Shown: positions 62,744 through 64,000 of the stretch, piece by piece
How positions within the stretch are numbered: the first letter of the stretch is position 1
Layout of the letters: every line of letters starts with the position of its first letter
Assembly: GCF_900475275.1 (NCBI RefSeq)
Contig: NZ_LS483364.1
Span: 186,001-250,000 of the forward strand
Length of the DNA: 64,000 nucleotides
DNA from: Streptococcus sanguinis
Lineage (GTDB): Bacteria > Bacillota > Bacilli > Lactobacillales > Streptococcaceae
Direction: 5' to 3'
Made by a program: the position numbers and the translations under genes
The notes under the pieces: generated by a model
Databases searched by the model: none
Told to the model about the DNA's origin: nothing
What the model saw: only the letters and a program-made list of their open reading frames with translations

Positions 62744-63598
62744 ATGAAAAAAGTAATTATTACGGGCGGCAATAGTGGGATTGGATATCAAACTGCAAAA
62801 CAGTTAGCTGAGAAAGGTTGGTCAGTGACCCTATTTTGTCGTCGAAAAGAAGCTGCTGAGCAAGCCTGTGAGAAAATCCGTCAACAAACAGGAAACCCGC
62901 ATATAGATTATATCTTGGTTGATTTATCTGATATGAAAAGTGTCAGGAAAGCGGTAGAACAGTATATCCAAAAAGAAGAGAATTTAGATGTTTTAATTAA
63001 CAATGCGGCTGATTTTGATTTATCAATCAAAAGTCCTGTGATAACCAAAGATGGATTGGAAAAGCAATTTGCGACCAATGTGGGCGCTCCGTACTTACTT
63101 TCTTCTTTATTGAAAGGTTTGTTGGAAAAGTCAGAAAGTGGTCGGATTATTAATATTTCTTCCCAAGGGCTGGTGCTTTATCCTTTCATGAAGCTTGATT
63201 TTGAAAATTTATCCGGTCAAAAACATTACAGTCCTGCTAAGATCTATTATCAGAATAAGCTGGCCTTGTTGATGCTGTCACTTTATATGCGGAAACATTG
63301 GAAAGGTATCAAGGTTCAGGCCATCCGTGTGACCAATGTCAAAGTTGATATGCGGCGCTATGATCACCTCAGCGCTTTTATGAAAAATCTGTATAAAATT
63401 AAGTCGAGATTTTCGATTAGTCCTGAAGAAATGGCGAAAGTCTATACAGCCTTATCTACAGAAGATGGCTATGAGGGCTTTTTGTATGACGAGAAATGCA
63501 GAGAAGTTAAGGCTAATGCGTTTGCTTACGAGGAAGAAGAACAGAAAAAACTTTACACCTTGCTTGAACAAATGACTTTCTTAAAAGATAATGAATAA
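62744..63598 (+). CDS. SDR family NAD(P)-dependent oxidoreductase
   Basis: A 284-aa short-chain dehydrogenase: TGGNSGIGYQTA cofactor loop (6-17), NNAA, Ser in INISSQG and YxxxK as YYQNK. The substrate is unknown. GGAGTAAGAA precedes the ATG. Inserted between rnmV and rsmA. Confidence 0.87.
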   Translation: MKKVIITGGNSGIGYQTAKQLAEKGWSVTLFCRRKEAAEQACEKIRQQTGNPHIDYILVDLSDMKSVRKAVEQYIQKEENLDVLINNAADFDLSIKSPVITKDGLEKQFATNVGAPYLLSSLLKGLLEKSESGRIINISSQGLVLYPFMKLDFENLSGQKHYSPAKIYYQNKLALLMLSLYMRKHWKGIKVQAIRVTNVKVDMRRYDHLSAFMKNLYKIKSRFSISPEEMAKVYTALSTEDGYEGFLYDEKCREVKANAFAYEEEEQKKLYTLLEQMTFLKDNE

Positions 63599-63606
63599 AT
63601 AATTAG

Positions 63607-64000
<394 letters not shown>

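Overview
The window reads as a chromosome segment of a viridans (sanguinis-group-like) Streptococcus. The evidence is the gene content (patAB, dut-radA, rnpA-yidC-jag-rpmH, rnmV-rsmA, an Asp23/Gls24 operon, an RNase J2), the AAGGAG ribosome sites, the extended TGn-TATAAT promoters, and two cia-dependent small RNA (csRNA) genes. Species assignment is inference.

Left core (1-18650): csRNA gene; tadA and SRP RNA; a 310-bp block of four covarying hairpin repeats; pgi under a cre-like site; three tandem single-pass membrane paralogues; a diaminopimelate pair (dapH, deacetylase) with a folate enzyme and a rhomboid protease; galU-gpsA on the minus strand; patA-patB efflux pump; an orphan peptide-binding lipoprotein; a gamma-glutamyl hydrolase; a second csRNA with a CiaR-type repeat; a Nudix gene.

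Island (about 18680-31981, 13.3 kb): a phage satellite of the PICI type inserted in the first codons of dut. It has a tyrosine integrase next to the right end, a divergent repressor/HTH switch with shared operators, a leftward operon of small genes leading to a D5/P4-type primase-helicase, an iteron-flanked AT-rich origin, a lone portal gene next to a GC-rich possible packaging site, an ArpU/DUF1492-like late regulator, a small Sm-like protein and an Abi_2 (AbiF/AbiD) HEPN defence gene behind a structured leader. No terminase, capsid or tail gene is visible. Three paralogous structured RNAs, each with its own promoter and terminator and with compensatory changes in their stems, lie at the left end around the Sm-like gene. 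This is the best candidate for an undescribed system in the window. A fourth possible small RNA shares a 28-bp exact sequence with the integrase leader.

Right core (31964-64000): dut with a start codon supplied by the island, a phosphatase, a methyltransferase, radA with an apparent ATC start codon, two AIM24 paralogues, a carbonic anhydrase preceded by a recombination scar, an ABC permease/ATPase pair without a binding protein, an Mga-like regulator divergent from a cell-envelope stress operon, a 0.7-kb non-coding stretch with a cre-promoter-terminator unit, rnjB, estA, gltX, a lipoprotein with a start-proximal frameshift, argGH, rnpA-yidC-jag, rpmH, a WYL regulator with a flavin-type enzyme and tag, a DUF2975/XRE/membrane-protein trio, and tatD-rnmV-SDR-rsmA (cut by the window edge).
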